Source: Pseudomonas chlororaphis (GTDB taxonomy: Bacteria > Pseudomonadota > Gammaproteobacteria > Pseudomonadales > Pseudomonadaceae). From it: DNA of 64,000 nucleotides. The notes beneath the pieces were generated by a model that saw only the letters and a program-made list of their open reading frames with translations, searched no databases and was not told the DNA's origin. Both the position numbers and the translations under genes were made by a program. The DNA is taken from positions 4,477,734 to 4,541,733 of the forward strand of contig CP011020.1 of NCBI GenBank assembly GCA_001023535.1, written 5' to 3'. Below are positions 55,635 to 64,000 of this stretch, piece by piece (position 1 is the first letter of the stretch; each line of letters begins with the position of its first letter).

Positions 55635-56492
55635 ATGCGCATGATCATCGTCAGTGGTCGCTCCGGCTCCGGTAAAAGCACGGCCCTCAATGTGCTTGAG
55701 GACAGCGGCTACTACTGCATAGACAACCTGCCCGCCGGCTTGCTGCCGGAGCTGGCCGAGCGCGCGATGATCCATACCGAGCTGGCGCAGCCTTTGGTGG
55801 CGGTGTCCATCGACGCGCGCAACCTGCCCAGCCATCTGTCGCGTTTCCCGGCCCTGCTCGAGGAAGTGCGCAGCCGGCACATCCAGTGCGATGTCTTGTA
55901 CCTGGATGCCGATGAAGAAACACTGCTCAAGCGGTTTTCCGAAACCCGCCGGCGCCACCCGCTGAGCAACGCCAATCGCTCCCTGGCTGAAGCCATCGAG
56001 GATGAGAGCCAACTGCTGGGGCCGATTGCCGACCTGGCGGACCTGAAGGTCAATACCACGAACCTGAACCTGTATCAGCTGCGCGACACCATCAAGTTGC
56101 GCCTGCTGAACCAGCCGGAGCCAGGTACGGCGTTCCTGGTGGAGTCGTTCGGGTTCAAACGTGGCATGCCCGTGGACGCCGACCTGGTGTTCGACGTGCG
56201 CTGCCTGCCCAACCCTTATTGGAAACCGGAGTTGCGCGAGCAGTCCGGGCTCGACCAACCGGTAATCGACTACCTGGCCGCACAGCCGGATGTCGAAGAG
56301 ATGTACCAGGATATTTCCAGCTACCTGCTCAAGTGGCTGCCCCGCTTTGCCGCCAGCAACCGTGCCTACGTCACGATTGCCATTGGCTGCACGGGCGGCC
56401 ATCACCGCTCCGTCTACCTGACCGAACGCCTGGGTCAGCTCCTGCAACAATCCCTGAAGAATGTCCAGGTTCGCCACCGCGACCTCAGTTAA
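55635..56492 (+). CDS. rapZ: RNase adapter / nucleotide-binding protein RapZ
   Basis: 285 aa. Walker [17 protein letters not shown] (about 7-22) and Walker B-like [11 protein letters not shown]. The C-terminal RNA-binding domain contains [20 protein letters not shown] and the [15 protein letters not shown] motif. In E. coli it directs RNase E to the GlmZ small RNA; Pseudomonas lacks a clear GlmYZ pair, so the target here is not known. Lies between ptsN and npr, as usual. Confidence 0.95.
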   Translation: MRMIIVSGRSGSGKSTALNVLEDSGYYCIDNLPAGLLPELAERAMIHTELAQPLVAVSIDARNLPSHLSRFPALLEEVRSRHIQCDVLYLDADEETLLKRFSETRRRHPLSNANRSLAEAIEDESQLLGPIADLADLKVNTTNLNLYQLRDTIKLRLLNQPEPGTAFLVESFGFKRGMPVDADLVFDVRCLPNPYWKPELREQSGLDQPVIDYLAAQPDVEEMYQDISSYLLKWLPRFAASNRAYVTIAIGCTGGHHRSVYLTERLGQLLQQSLKNVQVRHRDLS

Positions 56493-56507
56493 AGGATTCA
56501 CATCGCG

Positions 56508-56783
56508 ATGCCTGCTCAGGAAATAGAAATCATCAACAAGCTGGGGCTGCACGCCCGGGCTTCAGCCAAATTCGTTGGCGTGGCAGGCCGGTTCAAGGAC
56601 ACGACTATCCGCGTCGGTCGGACGCCTGAAACCATGATCGACGGCAAGAGCATCATGGCCATGATGATGCTCGCTGCCGGCAAGGGCACCAAGATCCACC
56701 TGGCCACCGAAGGCGAAGAGGCGCAGGAAGCGATGGATGCCCTGGTGGCCTTGATCAACAACTATTTCGACGAAGGCGAATAA
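56508..56783 (+). CDS. ptsO: nitrogen PTS phosphocarrier NPr
   Basis: 91 aa HPr-family protein. The phosphorylated histidine is in [16 protein letters not shown] (about 9-24), and [20 protein letters not shown] covers the regulatory region. It carries phosphate from PtsP to PtsN. Last gene of the rpoN cluster; its 3' end overlaps the convergent sodA gene by 22 bp, and no terminator separates them. Confidence 0.95.
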   Translation: MPAQEIEIINKLGLHARASAKFVGVAGRFKDTTIRVGRTPETMIDGKSIMAMMMLAAGKGTKIHLATEGEEAQEAMDALVALINNYFDEGE

Positions 56784-57394
56784 GCGCCTAGCGCAGCCTC
56801 GTAGCGCCGCGCCACTTCTGGCCAGTTGATCACGTTGTAGAACGCGCTGATGTATTCGGGCCGACGGTTCTGGTAGCGCAGGTAGTAGGCGTGCTCCCAC
56901 ACGTCCAGCCCCAGGATCGGCGTATTGCCATTCATCAGCGGGCTGTCCTGGTTACCGCTGCTTTCCACCACCAGGGTATTTTGCGCTGTCACGCTCAGCC
57001 AGGCCCAGCCACTGCCGAAGCGGGTGAGCGCGGCCTTGGTGAAGGCTTCCTTGAAACGCTCCAGGCCACCCAGTTGCGTTTCGATCGCTTCGGCCAAGGC
57101 GCCTTCCGGCCGCCCTCCCCCCTGGGGACTCATCACCTCCCAGAACAACGAATGGTTGGCATGGCCACCGCCCTGGTTGATCACGGCGGCTTTCAGGTCC
57201 TGGGGCAATTGCGCCACGCTGGAGACCAGCTTCTCGACGGGCCAGTTGGCGTATTCGGTGCCCTCAACCGCAGCGTTGAGGTTGTTGATGTAGGTCTGGT
57301 GATGCTTGGTGTAGTGGATTTCCATGGTCTGCGCATCGATGTGCGGTTCCAGGGCGTCGTAGGCGTAGGGCAATGCAGGCAAGGTAAAAGCCAT
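56762..57394 (-). CDS. sodA: superoxide dismutase, Mn type
   Basis: 210 aa from ATG 57394. Metal ligands: His in [17 protein letters not shown] (about 24-40), His in [16 protein letters not shown], and Asp/His in [20 protein letters not shown]. The [10 protein letters not shown] sequence and the fagA-fumC operon context identify the manganese enzyme (SodM), which replaces the iron enzyme under iron limitation. Last gene of fagA-fumC-orf-sodA; 3' overlap of 22 bp with ptsO. Confidence 0.96.
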   Translation of the reverse strand: MAFTLPALPYAYDALEPHIDAQTMEIHYTKHHQTYINNLNAAVEGTEYANWPVEKLVSSVAQLPQDLKAAVINQGGGHANHSLFWEVMSPQGGGRPEGALAEAIETQLGGLERFKEAFTKAALTRFGSGWAWLSVTAQNTLVVESSGNQDSPLMNGNTPILGLDVWEHAYYLRYQNRRPEYISAFYNVINWPEVARRYEAALGAYSPSSK

Positions 57395-57396
57395 TT

Positions 57397-57837
57397 TCAA
57401 TGAACTCCGTAATGAACCGGGGCATTGCGCGGCCGCGATGAGGCGGCATCGCAGTGCAGCAGGCGTTGGGTGCGAGGGTATTCGCCGTGCTCGCTGATGA
57501 AATTCAGCAGTTCGACGTAGGTCTTGTGGCTCTGGCGCAGCGCCGCTGCACGCAGGGCCGGTGCCAGGCGTTCGTCCTGCATGGTTTGCAGCAGGCGTTG
57601 GTGAATGGCGCACAGGTACTCGACACTCTCCTCCGGCTGGTTCAGGCACAAGTGCAGGTCCGCCAGGTTGTGATGGGAAACGACAGAGGCAGCCACGGCT
57701 TCATCGGCGTCCGGCCAGCGCTCGAACAACACCTGGGCCAAGGCCAGTGCCTGCAGATAGGCTTCCCGGGCATCCACCCACTCGCCCAGCCTGAACCAGC
57801 GATTGGCGCGTTCGATCGTTCGTTTCCAGTGTTCCAT
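57397..57837 (-). CDS. uncharacterised protein of the fumC-sodA operon
   Basis: 146 aa from ATG 57837, with GGAGG 7 nt upstream. Mostly helical with TPR-like repeats ([40 protein letters not shown]) and no signal peptide. The C-terminus has [10 protein letters not shown]. It is the counterpart of the unnamed gene between fumC and sodM in P. aeruginosa, where the operon is induced by iron starvation. It abuts sodA with 2 bp between. Molecular role unknown. Confidence 0.85.
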   Translation of the reverse strand: MEHWKRTIERANRWFRLGEWVDAREAYLQALALAQVLFERWPDADEAVAASVVSHHNLADLHLCLNQPEESVEYLCAIHQRLLQTMQDERLAPALRAAALRQSHKTYVELLNFISEHGEYPRTQRLLHCDAASSRPRNAPVHYGVH

Positions 57838-57863
57838 GATCAATCCTCCACAGGTGTGTCGGG

Positions 57864-59240
57864 TTAAACGCCGCCAGCGGTGAGCTTCTCGGGGTCCAGC
57901 AGAACCTCGAGTTCGCTACGGCTCAGATGGGTGTATTCCAGGGCGACATCGATGACCGGGCGGCCTTGCCGGTAGGCCATCTTGGCGATTTCAGCGGCCT
58001 TCTGGTAACCGATGATCGGGTTCAAGGCGGTAACCAGGATCGGATTGCGCGACAACGCATCCTTGAGCCGGGCTTCGTTGACCTTGAACGTGGCGATGGC
58101 CTTGTCCGCCAGCAAACGGCTGGCAGTGGACATCAGGGCGATGCTGCTCAACAGGTTCTGGGCGATGATCGGCAACATCACGTTCAGTTCGAAATTACCG
58201 GACTGACCGGCGACGGTGATCACCGTGTCGTTGCCGATGACCTGGGCTGCCACCATCGCCGTGGCTTCGGGGATCACCGGGTTGACCTTGCCGGGCATGA
58301 TCGACGAGCCCGGCTGCAGGCCTTCGAGCTCGATCTCGCCCAGGCCAGCCAACGGCCCGGAATTCATCCAGCGCAGGTCGTTGGCGATTTTCATCAGCGA
58401 CACCGCGGTGGTCTTGAGTTGGCCGGACACCGCCACGGCAGTGTCCTGGGAACCGATCAGCGCGAACAGGTGCTTGCCTGGAGTGAATTGCACCCCGGTC
58501 AATTGCGTCAGTTGCTGGCTGAACAGCTCGGCGAAACGCGGATGGGCATTGACCCCGGTACCCACCGCCGTACCGCCCTGGGCCAGCGCTTGCAGGCTCG
58601 GCAGCAAGTCCTGCAGGTGACCGATGTTGGCCTTGAGTTGCTGCGCCCAACCCTCGAGCACCTGGCTCAAGCGCACCGGCACGGCATCCATCAGGTGGGT
58701 ACGGCCGGTCTTGATGAACGGGTGGACCTGCACGGCCTTGTGCTCGATCACCTGCACCAGGTGCAGCAACGCCGGCAGCAATTGTTCATGCAGGGCCAGC
58801 GCGGCGCTGACATGAATGCTGGTTGGAATGATGTCGTTGCTGCTCTGGCCGCAATTGACGTGGTCGTTGGGGTTGATCGGCTCGCCCAGCAACCGGCTGG
58901 CGAGGGTGGCGAGCACTTCGTTGGCGTTCATGTTGGAGCTGGTGCCGGAGCCGGTCTGGAAGATGTCCACCGGGAAATGCGCCATGAAGTCGTCTTCGAG
59001 CAAACCCTGGGTGGCCTCCACGATCGCCTTGCCCTGGGCCGCGCTGATCTGCCCCAGCTCGACATTGGCCCGGGCGGCGGCGGCCTTGGCCAGGATCAGC
59101 GCGCGAATGAATTGCGCGGGCATGCGCTGGCCGCTGATGGGGAAGTTATCCACCGCACGCTGGGTCTGCGCACCGTAGAGGGCCGCCTCCGGGACCTGAA
59201 GCTCGCCCATGCTGTCGCGTTCGATACGGGTATTACTCAT
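57864..59240 (-). CDS. fumC: class II fumarate hydratase
   Basis: 458 aa from ATG 59240. The iron-free fumarase: N-terminal DSMGELQVPEAALYGAQTQR, TGSGTSSNMNANEVLA, TGRTHLMDAVPVRLSQ with the catalytic His, and the fumarate-lyase signature GSSIMPGKVNPVIPE. It hydrates fumarate in the TCA cycle when iron-sulfur fumarases lack iron. Its start overlaps the fagA stop by 8 bp, and a Fur box precedes fagA. Confidence 0.97.
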   Translation of the reverse strand: MSNTRIERDSMGELQVPEAALYGAQTQRAVDNFPISGQRMPAQFIRALILAKAAAARANVELGQISAAQGKAIVEATQGLLEDDFMAHFPVDIFQTGSGTSSNMNANEVLATLASRLLGEPINPNDHVNCGQSSNDIIPTSIHVSAALALHEQLLPALLHLVQVIEHKAVQVHPFIKTGRTHLMDAVPVRLSQVLEGWAQQLKANIGHLQDLLPSLQALAQGGTAVGTGVNAHPRFAELFSQQLTQLTGVQFTPGKHLFALIGSQDTAVAVSGQLKTTAVSLMKIANDLRWMNSGPLAGLGEIELEGLQPGSSIMPGKVNPVIPEATAMVAAQVIGNDTVITVAGQSGNFELNVMLPIIAQNLLSSIALMSTASRLLADKAIATFKVNEARLKDALSRNPILVTALNPIIGYQKAAEIAKMAYRQGRPVIDVALEYTHLSRSELEVLLDPEKLTAGGV

Positions 59241-59628
59241 CGGAAGATCCTTGCACCAGTTCAATAAGAGGGATCGACGGCTCCAGGGCGCAGGTCGCCA
59301 GCGCCCAGGCATGCGCCTGCCAACGCTTCAGGCGGCAGCCGCACAGGGATTGTCGTTCGAGGTCACGCAGGGGGCGCCACGCCTGGTCGAGGCAGAGGGT
59401 TCGCCAGTGCCAGGGCAACGCGACATCCGAAGCGGTGTCGAGCAGCAGGCGGAATGCGGTTTCGCCAATCATCCATGGCGAAGTGACGGTGCAGCAGGCC
59501 AGGTAACGACCTTCGGCCAGGTAGTGCTCGATGAGCCGCGGCTCGTCCGGGTCCATTGCGCAACGGATCTGGCGACTCATCCAGCGCCAGCTTTCGAGGT
59601 AGGGTGGCTCGTGCAGTGCAGAACTCAT
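59233..59628 (-). CDS. fagA: FagA-like protein, iron-regulated
   Basis: About 131 aa from ATG 59628; an ATG at 59640 and longer starts are possible, with no strong Shine-Dalgarno for any. The sequence PPYLESWRWMSRQIRCAMDP, DEPRLIEHYLAEGRYLACCT and LPWHWRTLCLDQAWRPLRDL matches the P. aeruginosa Fur-associated gene fagA in character and position. It is cytoplasmic with several Cys and Trp. First gene of the fagA-fumC-orf-sodA operon, 33 bp after a Fur box. Function unknown. Confidence 0.85.
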   Translation of the reverse strand: MSSALHEPPYLESWRWMSRQIRCAMDPDEPRLIEHYLAEGRYLACCTVTSPWMIGETAFRLLLDTASDVALPWHWRTLCLDQAWRPLRDLERQSLCGCRLKRWQAHAWALATCALEPSIPLIELVQGSSDE

Positions 59629-59660
59629 GACCGGGCTCATTCGGAAAATGAGATTAATTA

Positions 59661-59679
59661 TTAAATGATAATCAAACTC
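59661..59679 (-). promoter_or_regulatory. Fur box upstream of fagA-fumC-sodA
   Basis: The core AATGATAATCA matches 13 of 19 positions of the Fur consensus over 59661-59679. It lies 33 bp before the fagA start in an AT-rich patch, the expected position for iron-dependent repression. Confidence 0.65.
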
Positions 59680-59703
59680 AACACAAGAGAAGTTCACGGA
59701 CAT

Positions 59704-59745
59704 AAAAAAAGCGCGTCCCCCCCGTCAGGGAGAACGCGCCTTTTT
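59704..59745 (-). terminator. terminator of tldE
   Basis: On the minus strand GCGCGT...CCC pairs with GGG...ACGCGC, followed by seven T. The plus strand also has a T-run after the stem. Confidence 0.85.
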
Positions 59746-59759
59746 CATTGCGTTGGCGA

Positions 59760-61106
59760 TCAGCTGCCCGCCACCATCATTCGTTCGATCAGCACCGAAC
59801 CGGTGCGGATATTACTGCGCAGCTCCAAATCATTACCCACGGCGACAATCTGCTTGAACATGTCACGCAGGTTGCCGGCAATGGTCACCTCCTGGACCGG
59901 GAACTGGATCTCGCCGTTCTCGACCCAGAAACCCGCCGCGCCGCGCGAGTAATCACCGGTCACCATGTTCAGGCCATGGCCCATCAGTTCGGTCACCAGC
60001 AAGCCGCGGCCCATCCGCCGCAGCAACGCCGCCTGGTCTTCCTCGCCGTGGGTCACGAACAGGTTATGCACGCCACCCGCGTTGGCGGTGCTCGGCATGC
60101 CGAGCTTGCGGCCCGAATAGGTGCCGAGGATGTAGGACACCAGTTCACCGTTCTCCACGAACGGCTTGGCATAGGTCGCCAGGCCATCGCCGTCGAACGC
60201 GGAACTGCCCATGGCCTGCATCAGGTGTGGGCGTTCATCGATGGTCATCCATTCCGGGAACAGTTTCTGGCCCAGGGCGCCCTCGAGGAACGACGACTTG
60301 CGGTACAGGTTGCCGCCGGACACCGCCGACAGGAAGCTGCCGAACAGCCCACCGGCCAGCTCGGCGGAAAACAGCACCGGCACTTCGCAGGTGGGGACCG
60401 GCCGTGCGCCGAGACGGCTGGCCGCCCGCTGCGCGGCTTTCTGGCCGATGCTCAGCGGGTCCGCCAGCAATGTGCCTTGGCGGTTCACGTCGTACCAGTA
60501 ATCGCGCTGCATCTGGCCGTTCGCCTCGGCGATCATGACGCAACTGAGGCTGTGACGCGTCGAGGCATAGCCGCCGATGAAGCCGTGGCTGTTGCCATAG
60601 ACCCGGCACCCCTGGTGGGTATTGAGCGTCGTGCCGTCGGCGTTCTTGATTCGCGCGTCGGCATCGAACGCCGCCGCTTCGCAGCGCAGCGCCTGCTCGA
60701 TGGCTTGTTCGGGCGTGATGTCCCAGGCGTGGAACAGGTCGAAGTCGCGCGCCTCCTTGCACATCAGCGCGGCGTCGGCCAGCCCCGAGGCTTCATCTTC
60801 GGACGTGTGCTTGGCAATCGCCAGTGCAGCGGCGACGGTTTCGCGAATGGCGTCCGGGCCGCTGGCCGAGGTGCTGGCCGAACCCTTGCGCTGGCCGACG
60901 TACAACGTGATGCCAAAACCCTGGTCGCGATTGAACTCGACGGTTTCTACCTCGCGCTGGCGTACCGACGTCGACAAGCCCTGCTCCAGCGACACCGCCA
61001 CTTCACACGCGCTGGCACCCTGGCGCTTGGCCTCGGCGAGGATCTGCTCGACCTGCTCCTGCAGTGCCGGCAATGCTTGCGGGCCGACGCTCTGAACTGC
61101 ACTCAT
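59760..61106 (-). CDS. tldE: TldE/PmbA family protein
   Basis: 448 aa. TldE/PmbA features: [40 protein letters not shown] and GNTAGxx-like [20 protein letters not shown]. Together with TldD, encoded 0.8 kb away, it forms a peptidase used for microcin B17 maturation and CcdA degradation in E. coli; only TldD carries the metal site, and no HExxxH is seen here, as expected. It ends at a terminator and is divergent from darP. Confidence 0.95.
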   Translation of the reverse strand: MSAVQSVGPQALPALQEQVEQILAEAKRQGASACEVAVSLEQGLSTSVRQREVETVEFNRDQGFGITLYVGQRKGSASTSASGPDAIRETVAAALAIAKHTSEDEASGLADAALMCKEARDFDLFHAWDITPEQAIEQALRCEAAAFDADARIKNADGTTLNTHQGCRVYGNSHGFIGGYASTRHSLSCVMIAEANGQMQRDYWYDVNRQGTLLADPLSIGQKAAQRAASRLGARPVPTCEVPVLFSAELAGGLFGSFLSAVSGGNLYRKSSFLEGALGQKLFPEWMTIDERPHLMQAMGSSAFDGDGLATYAKPFVENGELVSYILGTYSGRKLGMPSTANAGGVHNLFVTHGEEDQAALLRRMGRGLLVTELMGHGLNMVTGDYSRGAAGFWVENGEIQFPVQEVTIAGNLRDMFKQIVAVGNDLELRSNIRTGSVLIERMMVAGS

Positions 61107-61213
61107 TGGTTTTCTCCATCAAATTCGGCTTTCGGTTAGGCCTTCGAGCGACCGGGCCGGACAAGCGGCCCCCGACTGGTTATCATGGCGGCGTTTCTTT
61201 GCGGACTGCCACC

Positions 61214-61738
61214 ATGGTTGATTCTTACGACGATGCCCTCTACGGGGGCGAAAAAAGCAAATCCCAGGTCAAACGCGAGCTGCATGCTCTGGTTGACCTC
61301 GGCGAGCGCCTGACAACACTCAAGCCTGACTTGCTGGCCAAACTGCCCCTGACCGACGCCTTGCGCCGGGCCCTGGCCGATGCGCCCAAGCACACCGCGA
61401 ACATCGCGCGTAAACGGCACCTGCAATTCATCGGCAAACTGATGCGCGACCAGGACACTGACGCCATCCTGGTGCTGCTCGATCAACTCGATGCTTCCAC
61501 CCGGCAATACAACGAACGTTTCCACAACCTGGAGCGCTGGCGCGATCGCTTGATCGCAGGCGACGACGGCACCCTGGAAAAATTCGTCATCGACTACCCG
61601 GAGGCCGATCGCCAGCAATTGCGCTCCCTGATCCGTCAGGCCCAGCACGAGGTGGCGCAGAACAAGCCGCCGGCCTCGAGCCGTAAAATCTTCAAGTACA
61701 TCCGTGAGCTGGACGAGACCCAACGCGGTTTGCGCTGA
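61214..61738 (+). CDS. darP: ribosome-associated protein DarP (YjgA, DUF615)
   Basis: 174 aa from ATG 61214. DUF615: [36 protein letters not shown] and the C-terminal [14 protein letters not shown]. In E. coli DarP binds the 50S subunit and aids late assembly. It diverges from tldE, with about 107 bp between starts, and is convergent with tldD across a REP pair. Confidence 0.93.
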   Translation: MVDSYDDALYGGEKSKSQVKRELHALVDLGERLTTLKPDLLAKLPLTDALRRALADAPKHTANIARKRHLQFIGKLMRDQDTDAILVLLDQLDASTRQYNERFHNLERWRDRLIAGDDGTLEKFVIDYPEADRQQLRSLIRQAQHEVAQNKPPASSRKIFKYIRELDETQRGLR

Positions 61739-61775
61739 TCGCTCACGCCCACTCCCCTTTGGGAGTTGCCTTTGT

Positions 61776-61881
61776 TGTGGCGAGGGAGCTTGCTCCCGCT
61801 CGGTCGGTACGACGCCTCGGGCGTAGCGACCGCATTGGGGCTACTGCGTAGCCCAACGGGAACAAGCTCCCTCGCCACAAT
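61776..61881. repeat. family-2 REP pair
   Basis: GTGGCGAGGGAGCTTGCTCC and the facing GGAACAAGCTCCCTCGCCAC enclose a spacer with GGGGCTACTGCGTAGCCC. It lies between the convergent darP and tldD genes. Confidence 0.9.
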
Positions 61882-61905
61882 GAGTTACACGAGCCTTGGC
61901 GCATT

Positions 61906-63348
61906 TCACGCACCGGTGCCACCCACGGTGATCGCATCGATCTTCAGGGTCGGCTGGCCAACGCCCACCGGCACCGATTGCCCATCCTTGCCGCACGTCC
62001 CCACGCCGCTGTCCAGCGACAGGTCGTTACCGACCATCGACACCTTGCTCATCGCCTCCGGCCCGTTGCCGATCAGGGTCGCGCCCTTGACCGGCGCGGT
62101 GATCTTGCCGTCTTCGATCAGGTACGCCTCGCTGGTGGAGAACACGAACTTGCCGCTGGTGATGTCCACCTGGCCGCCGCCGAGGTTGGCGCAGTAGATG
62201 CCTTTTTTCACCGAAGCGATGATTTCCGCCGGATCGCTCTGGCCGCCCAGCATGTAGGTGTTGGTCATGCGCGGCATCGGCAGGTGCGCGTAGGACTCGC
62301 GGCGACCGTTGCCGGTACGGGCGACGCCCATCAGGCGGGCATTGAGCTTGTCTTGCATGTACCCCTTGAGCACGCCGTTTTCGATCAGCGTGGTGCACTC
62401 GGTCGGGGTGCCTTCGTCGTCGACGCTCAGGGACCCGCGACGTCCGGCAAGGGTGCCGTCATCGACAATGGTGCAGAGTGTCGAGGCGACCTTTTCGCCC
62501 ATGCGACCGCTGTAGGCCGAACTGCCTTTGCGGTTGAAGTCGCCTTCCAGGCCGTGGCCCACCGCTTCGTGCAGCAGCACGCCGGACCAACCGGAGCCCA
62601 GCACCACCGGCAGGGTTCCCGCCGGGGCCGCAATGGCCTCCAGGTTGACCAGTGCCTGGCGCAGCGCCTCGCGGGCATAGCCCATGGCGCGGTCCTCGTT
62701 GAGGAAGTAACGATAGTCGGTGCGCCCGCCACCGCCATGGCCGCCCCGCTCGCGGCGGCCGTTTTGCTCGACGATCACGCTGACGTTGAAACGCACCAGC
62801 GGCCGCACGTCCGCCGCCAGGCCGCCGTCGGTGGAGGCCACCAGGATCCGCTCCCAAACCCCGGCCATGCTCACCGACACCTGTTGGATGCGTGGATCGA
62901 GGGCGCGGGTGGCAACGTCGATGCGCTTGAGCAACTCGACCTTTTCGGCGCGCGTCATGACTTCCAGCGGGTTGTCCGGTGCGTACAGCTGCGCCACGTC
63001 CTGGCTGCTGAAGGCCTGGACCGTGCCGTTCTGTCCGGCCCGGGAAATCGAGCGGGCGGCACGGGCCGCGGCGCCCAAGGCCTCGAGGGTGATGGCATTG
63101 CTGTAGGCAAAACCGGTCTTTTCCCCGGACTGGGCACGCACGCCCACGCCCTGGTCAAGGTTGAAGCTGCCTTCCTTGACGATGCCGTCTTCCAGCGACC
63201 AGGACTCGGAAATCTGGCCCTGGAAATACAGGTCGGCCGCATCGATGCCCGGGCCGGCCAGATCGCCCAGCACGCCTTGCAGGCTTTCGAGGGTCACGCC
63301 ACCGGGGGCTAGAAGGTGTTCACTGACTGAGGACAACAACCCGCTCAT
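61906..63348 (-). CDS. tldD: metalloprotease TldD
   Basis: 480 aa from ATG 63348 ([20 protein letters not shown]). The zinc site [11 protein letters not shown] (HExxxH, about 255-265) and downstream [17 protein letters not shown] are present, with GGGRTDYR and the C-terminal [19 protein letters not shown]. It is the catalytic half of the TldD/TldE peptidase. Its start lies 5 bp after the stop of the nitrilase-family gene, with which it is probably cotranscribed. Confidence 0.96.
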   Translation of the reverse strand: MSGLLSSVSEHLLAPGGVTLESLQGVLGDLAGPGIDAADLYFQGQISESWSLEDGIVKEGSFNLDQGVGVRAQSGEKTGFAYSNAITLEALGAAARAARSISRAGQNGTVQAFSSQDVAQLYAPDNPLEVMTRAEKVELLKRIDVATRALDPRIQQVSVSMAGVWERILVASTDGGLAADVRPLVRFNVSVIVEQNGRRERGGHGGGGRTDYRYFLNEDRAMGYAREALRQALVNLEAIAAPAGTLPVVLGSGWSGVLLHEAVGHGLEGDFNRKGSSAYSGRMGEKVASTLCTIVDDGTLAGRRGSLSVDDEGTPTECTTLIENGVLKGYMQDKLNARLMGVARTGNGRRESYAHLPMPRMTNTYMLGGQSDPAEIIASVKKGIYCANLGGGQVDITSGKFVFSTSEAYLIEDGKITAPVKGATLIGNGPEAMSKVSMVGNDLSLDSGVGTCGKDGQSVPVGVGQPTLKIDAITVGGTGA

Positions 63349-63353
63349 ATGTT

Positions 63354-64000
63354 CTACGCCTTGAATTCGTCGTCTTGGACAGGCCGCTGTCGAGCGCCCT
63401 GCGAGAAAAAGCGCCGATGGCTGGCCACCGGCATGCGCGCCCGGATGGACGCCTGTTCGCTGCTGTCGCGCTCGGCCACCAGCACGGCCTCGCCTTGATC
63501 CTGTTGCGCCAGCACACGCCCCCACGGGTCGACAATCGCGGCATGGCCAAAGGTTTCCCGAGGCCCCGGGTGCACACCGCCCTGGGCGGCCGCCAGCACA
63601 TAGCACTGGGTCTCGATGGCCCGGGCGCGAATCAGCACCTCCCAATGGGCCTCGCCCGTCACCGCGGTAAACGCCGAGGGCGCCGTGATCAGCTCGGCCC
63701 CGGCCGCCCGCAGCTCGCTGTAAAGCTCCGGGAAGCGCAAGTCGTAGCAGACCGTCAATCCCACCCGGCCCACCGGGGTATCGGCGACCACCACCTGGCC
63801 GCCATAAGCATAGTCGTCAGACTCACGGTAGCGACCGCGATTGTCCGCCACGTCCACATCGAACAGGTGCAGCTTGTCATAGCGCGCCACGATCTCACCC
63901 TGATCGTCGACCAGCAACGAACAGGCGTGGGCCTTGGCCTCGGGCCGGCCCGCCGGCGGCAACGGCAACGTGCCTGCGACAATCCATAACCTGAGGTCGC
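63354..64000 (-). CDS. carbon-nitrogen hydrolase (nitrilase family), 5' end outside the window
   Basis: Partial; the reading frame is open through 64000, beginning there with [17 protein letters not shown]. The catalytic Lys is in [12 protein letters not shown] and the nucleophile Cys in [18 protein letters not shown]; the catalytic Glu lies upstream of the window. [20 protein letters not shown] and [15 protein letters not shown] are typical of the Nit/YafV branch, whose members include omega-amidases and deaminated-glutathione amidases. It ends 5 bp before tldD, as in other pseudomonads. The exact substrate is not determined. Confidence 0.9.
   Translation of the reverse strand, partial: DLRLWIVAGTLPLPPAGRPEAKAHACSLLVDDQGEIVARYDKLHLFDVDVADNRGRYRESDDYAYGGQVVVADTPVGRVGLTVCYDLRFPELYSELRAAGAELITAPSAFTAVTGEAHWEVLIRARAIETQCYVLAAAQGGVHPGPRETFGHAAIVDPWGRVLAQQDQGEAVLVAERDSSEQASIRARMPVASHRRFFSQGARQRPVQDDEFKA

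Overview
The window is chromosomal DNA of a fluorescent pseudomonad, most likely the Pseudomonas fluorescens group. Evidence: high GC with strong third-position GC bias, the P. aeruginosa-like gene order cysNC-cysD ... algW-his-murA-mla-kds-lpt-rpoN-ptsN-rapZ-npr-sodA-fumC-fagA-tldE-darP-tldD, and many REP elements of two families typical of this group. There are about 62 protein genes, no rRNA or tRNA that I can see, and no insertion sequence, prophage or CRISPR array.

Layout. 0.2-2.2 kb: a leucine-dehydrogenase-like gene with a changed catalytic residue, and a SirB1-type gene. 2.4-6.6 kb: homogentisate (tyrosine/phenylalanine) catabolism, hmgA-fahA-maiA, divergent from the IclR regulator hmgR, with overlapping palindromic operators. 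6.6-13.3 kb: an orphan gene of unknown function, a MalT-like LuxR regulator and a DUF1329/DUF1302 envelope pair. 13.8-17.4 kb: an SDR, a class II aldolase/MEST-like hydrolase pair and a flavodoxin. 17.5-21.7 kb: a short LOV blue-light receptor, a PilZ-like protein and a MerR/LitR-like regulator, followed by pterin genes folM and folX, DUF1244 and HopJ. 21.9-32.6 kb: 2-aminoadipate aminotransferase, trxB, cysZ, a glycosyltransferase, an Old Yellow Enzyme, gpx, slyD, DUF3565, pta (no ackA beside it) and an acyltransferase.

32.7-36.1 kb: the sulfate-activation genes cysD and cysNC are split by a small AT-richer four-helix-bundle (23S IVP-like) gene bounded by inverted AAGCTT-rich repeats; a related repeat lies at 21 kb without such a gene. 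This is the best candidate for an undescribed element. 36.3-41.5 kb: nif3, algW, then a TonB receptor plus DUF4198 pair placed between algW and the his genes. 41.5-49.5 kb: hisC, hisD, hisG, murA, ibaG and the mlaFEDCB lipid-transport operon, all on the minus strand. 49.7-56.8 kb: kdsD-kdsC-lptC-lptA-lptB, then rpoN-hpf-ptsN-rapZ-npr. 56.8-59.7 kb: the iron-regulated fagA-fumC-orf-sodA operon with a good Fur box. 59.7-64 kb: tldE, darP, tldD and a nitrilase-family gene cut by the window edge.

The second half is conserved housekeeping: envelope lipid asymmetry (mla), LPS export (kds/lpt), envelope stress (algW) and nitrogen-PTS/sigma-54 control. The accessory signal is in the first 24 kb and in two insertions, one inside cysD-cysN and one between algW and hisC.
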